NCBI GenBank assembly: GCA_049601975.1
Contig: JBMYRC010000049.1
Span: 1-27,266 of the forward strand
Source: UBA6544 sp049601975
Lineage (GTDB): Bacteria; Pseudomonadota; Alphaproteobacteria; UBA8366
Reading direction: 5' to 3'
DNA: 27,266 nucleotides
Within the stretch, counting starts at the first letter, position 1, and each line of letters starts with the position of its first letter. The position numbers and the translations under genes were made by a program. Of the stretch, positions 24,816 to 27,266 are shown one piece after another. The notes beneath the pieces were generated by a model, which did no database searches, was not told the DNA's origin, and saw nothing but the letters and a program-made list of their open reading frames with translations.

Positions 24816-25334
24816 ATGCCGTATGTCTCTTTAACCGGCTCGCCGGATTTGCCGAACGCGCAGCGGGTTCGCTCGCACTGCCCGGAATTGCTCGACGGGT
24901 TGAACGCCTTCTACGAGCGCATCTGGTTGAGCGACCGCGTGGACGCCAGCTTGAAGGAGTTGGTCCGGGTGCGCTGTGCCACCGTCAACGGGTGCCATTA
25001 TTGACTGAACTTCCGCTATGCCGCGGGTCGGCATGCAGGAATGACGGAAGACAAGCTGGCGCGGGTCCAAGACCCCGATGACGAGATTTTCACAGCGGAG
25101 GAACGCGCGGTATTACGCTTCGCCTCGGCCATGTCGCAAAACGAGACGGCAGAGGCCGAATCCTTATTCGCCGAAATGCGCCAGTTCTTCGACGAAGCCG
25201 CCATTGTCGAAATCGGCATGGCGGTCGCCACGTTGCACGGCATGAATATCTTCAACAACATGTTCGGCATCGAGCCGGAAGACCACCAAATGGTGAGTCG
25301 CACGGGGATGCCCGAACAAGCGGCGGCGGAATAG
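24816..25334 (+). CDS. Candidate selenoprotein: CMD/AhpD-like redox protein with CxxU
   Basis: Read through one in-frame TGA (25002-25004), this gives a 172-aa CMD/AhpD-fold protein. Upstream half: 62 codons ending VRVRCATVNGCHY. Downstream half: LNFRYAAGRHAGMTEDKL and onward for 109 codons to TAG. AhpD-type proteins have CxxC here; C60-H-Y-then-TGA puts selenocysteine at residue 63, the second Cys position. The ATG at 24816 has GGGGAG seven bases upstream. A hairpin fitting a bacterial SECIS follows the TGA directly. The next gene (TauD) starts 8 nt after the stop, so the whole unit appears intact and translated. Expected role: thiol/selenol peroxidase or disulfide reductase. The alternative is a nonsense mutation of a TGC or TGT Cys codon, which is one base away. 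No selenocysteine machinery (selB, selC, selD or true selA) is in the window. Confidence 0.8.
25011..25041 (+). promoter_or_regulatory. Candidate bacterial SECIS element
   Basis: In the mRNA, CUAUGCC/GGCAUG form an upper stem: 25017-25022 pair with 25030-25035 (five Watson-Crick pairs and one U-G). The apical loop at 25023-25029 is GCGGGUC; G25023 and C25029 may pair as well. A 2x2 internal mismatch follows, and 25011-25014 pair with 25038-25041. The loop begins 18 nt after the TGA, has G in its first two bases and contains GGUC, as in the loop of the E. coli fdhF element. It lies inside the coding sequence, as bacterial SECIS elements must. Folding was done by eye. Confidence 0.7.
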
Positions 25335-25342
25335 GAAAGAAC

Positions 25343-26185
25343 ATGGGCTACGACCTGATCGAGGTGACACCACTGGCGGGCGCGCTCGGCGCGGAAATTT
25401 CCGGCGTCGACATGGCGCAACCGCTCGGCAATCAGTTGTTCCAGGAGGTCCACGACGCCTTGATCGAGAACCAGGTGATTTTCTTCCGCGATCAAGACAT
25501 CACGCCGGCGCAACACGTCGACTTCGCCCGCCAGTTCGGCACCTTACAGGTCCACCCGCTGGTCCCGCATCTGGACAACCATCCGGAAGTGCTGGTGCTG
25601 GAGAGCAAGGACGAGAAGCGCAACGCGGCCAATGCCTGGCACAGCGACCTGACCTTCAGCGAAGAGCCCCCGCTCGGCTCGATCCTGCTGGCGCGCACGG
25701 TGCCGGAGCGCGGCGGCGATACGATCTGGGCGGATATGTATGCCGCCTATGAGGCACTTTCACCGGCGATGAAACGCTATCTCGAGGGAATGACCGCAAT
25801 CCATCACGCTGGCGGTGCGCAGTTCGAGAAGACGCACGAGAAAGACGATGCGCGCGGTGGCGAGGTGAAGGAGATCAAACAAGAGATCGCGCCCGCGGAA
25901 CACCCCATCGTGCGCACCCATCCGGAGACCGGGCGGCAAGCGCTCTACGTCAATTCGATCTTCACCCAGCGCATTCGCGGCGTCACCCGCAAGGAATCCC
26001 GCGCGATCCTGGACCACCTCCTCAATCACCTACGCACCCCGGAGTTCACCTGCCGCTTCCATTGGGAACAAAATTCGGTGGCATTCTGGGACAACCGCTG
26101 CACACAACACTACGCCATCGCCGACTACGGCGGCGCGCACCGGTTGATGCACCGGGTCACGGTGAACGGCGACAAGCCGGTTTAA
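25343..26185 (+). CDS. TauD/TfdA family Fe(II)/2-oxoglutarate dioxygenase (copy 2)
   Basis: A 280-aa dioxygenase whose residues fall almost on the TauD numbering: H100 and D102 (AWHSDLTF), H256 (CTQHYAIADY), and R267 and R271 (HRLMHRVTV) for 2-oxoglutarate and acidic substrate. Of the three copies in this window it is the closest to the taurine/alkyl-sulfate group by eye (GGDTIWADMYAAYEAL is the group's typical strand). Its start is 8 nt after the candidate selenoprotein, with AGGAAAG before the ATG, so the two are co-translated. A 21-nt gap separates it from the convergent third copy. Sulfonate or sulfate-ester cleavage is possible but not shown. Confidence 0.93.
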   Translation: MGYDLIEVTPLAGALGAEISGVDMAQPLGNQLFQEVHDALIENQVIFFRDQDITPAQHVDFARQFGTLQVHPLVPHLDNHPEVLVLESKDEKRNAANAWHSDLTFSEEPPLGSILLARTVPERGGDTIWADMYAAYEALSPAMKRYLEGMTAIHHAGGAQFEKTHEKDDARGGEVKEIKQEIAPAEHPIVRTHPETGRQALYVNSIFTQRIRGVTRKESRAILDHLLNHLRTPEFTCRFHWEQNSVAFWDNRCTQHYAIADYGGAHRLMHRVTVNGDKPV

Positions 26186-26206
26186 GGAAAACCCCCACCC
26201 TAACCG

Positions 26207-27061
26207 CTAGAACGTCGCCGAGCCGCGCACCACGGTGCGGTGCAGGTGCCGCCGTTCTTCATACTTCGCGTAGGGCGCCGACTTGTGCACGAGCGATGGA
26301 TTGTCCCAAACGACCAAATCCCCGACCCGCCATTTATGCGCATACACAAATCGGCCCTCGGTCGCGAAGTCGAGCAGGCGGAAGATCTCGGCCCGCCCCT
26401 CTTCCTCGTCCATCCCTTCGATGTGGGAGGCGTGATTGCCGATATAGAGGGACTTCCGCCCGTTGCCGGGATGGGTGCGGATCAGCGGATGGGTGACCGG
26501 CGGTGAAATCCGCTCTTCTTCCTCGGTCGCCGGGCGTGAGCCGGAATTGCGCAGCGATTGCGCCCAGTGATGCACGCATTTAAGCCCGTCGAGCCGCGCC
26601 TTCTCGGCCTCGTCCAACGCCGCATAAGCGTGGGTCAGGCTCGCGAACAGGGTCTCGCCGCCTTCCTTCGTGACCTCGATCCCGTGCAGGAACGTCGCCA
26701 TCGAGGGTAAGGGCATGTAGGACTTGTCCGAATGCCAAGTCGAAGTGCCGTTATACTCCCGCCCCGCTTCCGGCGGCGGCAAGATATTACCGTCCTTATC
26801 CAGATTGGTGACCGTGTGAAAGTTCGGCCGGTCATAGCCGCCATCCGCCTGGTTCACATGCATCTCAAGCGGCCCGAATGCTTCCGAGAACGCGATCAAC
26901 TCATCCGGTGAGAGCGTCTGGTCGCGGAACACGATGACCTGATGTTCGTGAAGGGCCGCGACGATGTCAGCCTGAAGTGCGGCGTCCGGCGGCGTGCGGC
27001 AATCGACACCGGAGACTTCAGCACCGAGGAGATCGGAGAGCGGAGTTAGAGTGAGGGGCAT
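26207..27061 (-). CDS. TauD/TfdA family Fe(II)/2-oxoglutarate dioxygenase (copy 3)
   Basis: A 284-aa dioxygenase with the triad H110 and D112 (TWHSDKSY) and H259 (PSLVHKSAPY), and arginines 270/271 and 275 (EERRHLHRT) for 2-oxoglutarate and substrate. It is closer to copy 1 than to copy 2 by eye (TWHSD, WRVGDLVVWDN). The frame is open 12 codons upstream, but the ATG at 27061 begins at MPLTLTPLSDLLGAEVSGVD, the normal family start, with AGGA nine bases before it. It is convergent with copy 2. The 26192-26205 spacer holds a 14-mer (CCCCCACCCTAACC) that is also the left arm of the palindrome at the window edge. Substrate unknown; the family covers taurine, aryloxyacids, alkyl sulfates, carnitine-like compounds and others. 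Confidence 0.92.
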   Translation of the reverse strand: MPLTLTPLSDLLGAEVSGVDCRTPPDAALQADIVAALHEHQVIVFRDQTLSPDELIAFSEAFGPLEMHVNQADGGYDRPNFHTVTNLDKDGNILPPPEAGREYNGTSTWHSDKSYMPLPSMATFLHGIEVTKEGGETLFASLTHAYAALDEAEKARLDGLKCVHHWAQSLRNSGSRPATEEEERISPPVTHPLIRTHPGNGRKSLYIGNHASHIEGMDEEEGRAEIFRLLDFATEGRFVYAHKWRVGDLVVWDNPSLVHKSAPYAKYEERRHLHRTVVRGSATF

Positions 27062-27189
27062 AATTCGAGTTCCTGGAAAATCGCACTTATTCGGCAAGCT
27101 ACATATGGTGGGACAAACTATGGGAATGTCATTTAATTAGGCAATGAAAAGGATTTCAGTGACCGAATTCCGAACTCTTTCCGCAGACA

Positions 27190-27235
27190 CCCCCACCCTA
27201 ACCCTCCCCCGCTTGCGGGGGAGGGTTAGGGTGGG
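27190..27235. repeat. Extragenic palindrome, 20-bp stem
   Basis: CCCACCCTAACCCTCCCCC (27192-27210) is fully complementary to 27217-27235, and G27211-C27216 adds one pair around a CTTG tetraloop. The 14-mer at 27190-27203 recurs at 26192-26205. It lies upstream of the third dioxygenase gene, beyond an AT-richer stretch (27075-27180) that probably holds that gene's promoter. No T-tract follows, so a repeat or Rho-independent-like barrier is more likely than a classic terminator. Confidence 0.8.
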
Positions 27236-27266
27236 AACCACTCAATTAAAATGGCGTCCGCCCCGC

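Noticed and set aside
24816..25334. Reading the CMD gene as two separate small genes or as a plain pseudogene
   Set aside because: Both halves are one fold in one frame, the break is only a TGA at a redox Cys, a SECIS-like hairpin follows, and there is no other decay. A pseudogene remains the fallback if selenocysteine genes are absent.
27190..27235. Right-edge hairpin as an intrinsic terminator
   Set aside because: No T-tract follows on either strand, and its 14-mer recurs in another spacer, so a dispersed repeat is the better reading.
1..27266. CRISPR array, tRNA/rRNA genes, insertion sequences, prophage
   Set aside because: No regularly spaced direct repeats, no tRNA-like cloverleaf noticed in the spacers, and no transposase or phage-like product among the frames.

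Overview
The window looks like chromosomal DNA of an alphaproteobacterium, probably a Rhodospirillales-like environmental or marine lineage. The reasons are the GC-rich, densely packed genes (apart from an AT-rich left edge), the fused hydantoinase/oxoprolinase, the repeated TauD/TfdA dioxygenases and stand-alone carboxymuconolactone-decarboxylase (CMD) proteins, and dispersed intergenic palindromes of the type common in that class. Taxonomy is inferred from gene style only. I saw no rRNA, tRNA, CRISPR array, transposase or phage gene.

Layout. 1-426: AT-rich leader (about 29% G+C by hand count over 1-410), no gene. 427-5390 (+): fused HyuA-HyuB enzyme, a winged-helix regulator 13 nt behind it, and a secreted DUF6134-like protein. 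5529-9331 (-): Nudix hydrolase, TauD dioxygenase, succinate-dehydrogenase-like flavoprotein and a one-domain [2Fe-2S] partner, in that order of transcription. 9457-10236 (+): nitroreductase. 10400-13583 (-): DadA-like oxidase, SelA-like PLP enzyme with an extra C-terminal domain, and RidA, which reads as an amino-acid/imine module. 13753-16034 (-): Ldh_2 dehydrogenase, hotdog thioesterase and an orphan MlaF-like ATPase. 16131-18979 (+): acyl-CoA synthetase and a Fe-ADH/maleylacetate-reductase-like enzyme. 18976-20661: two cysteine-less CMD proteins in divergent orientation and a small membrane protein. 20809-26185 (+): amidohydrolase, acyl-CoA dehydrogenase, a second acyl-CoA synthetase, a CMD/AhpD-like gene interrupted by an in-frame TGA, and a second TauD enzyme. 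26207-27061 (-): a third TauD enzyme. The right edge carries a 20-bp-stem palindrome.

The standout is 24816-25334. The reading frame is open on both sides of a single TGA, the TGA sits exactly at the second Cys of a CxxC redox motif (Cys-His-Tyr-TGA), and a hairpin with a GGGUC-containing apical loop begins 6 nt after it. This is best read as a selenoprotein (CxxU) with a bacterial SECIS element, not as two small ORFs.

Together the genes suggest a catabolic, accessory region: oxygenases, CoA ligases, an acyl-CoA dehydrogenase, dehydrogenases and hydrolases for small organic acids, amino acids or xenobiotics. No substrate can be fixed from sequence alone. Several enzymes lack canonical active-site residues of their families, which points to altered substrates rather than textbook reactions.
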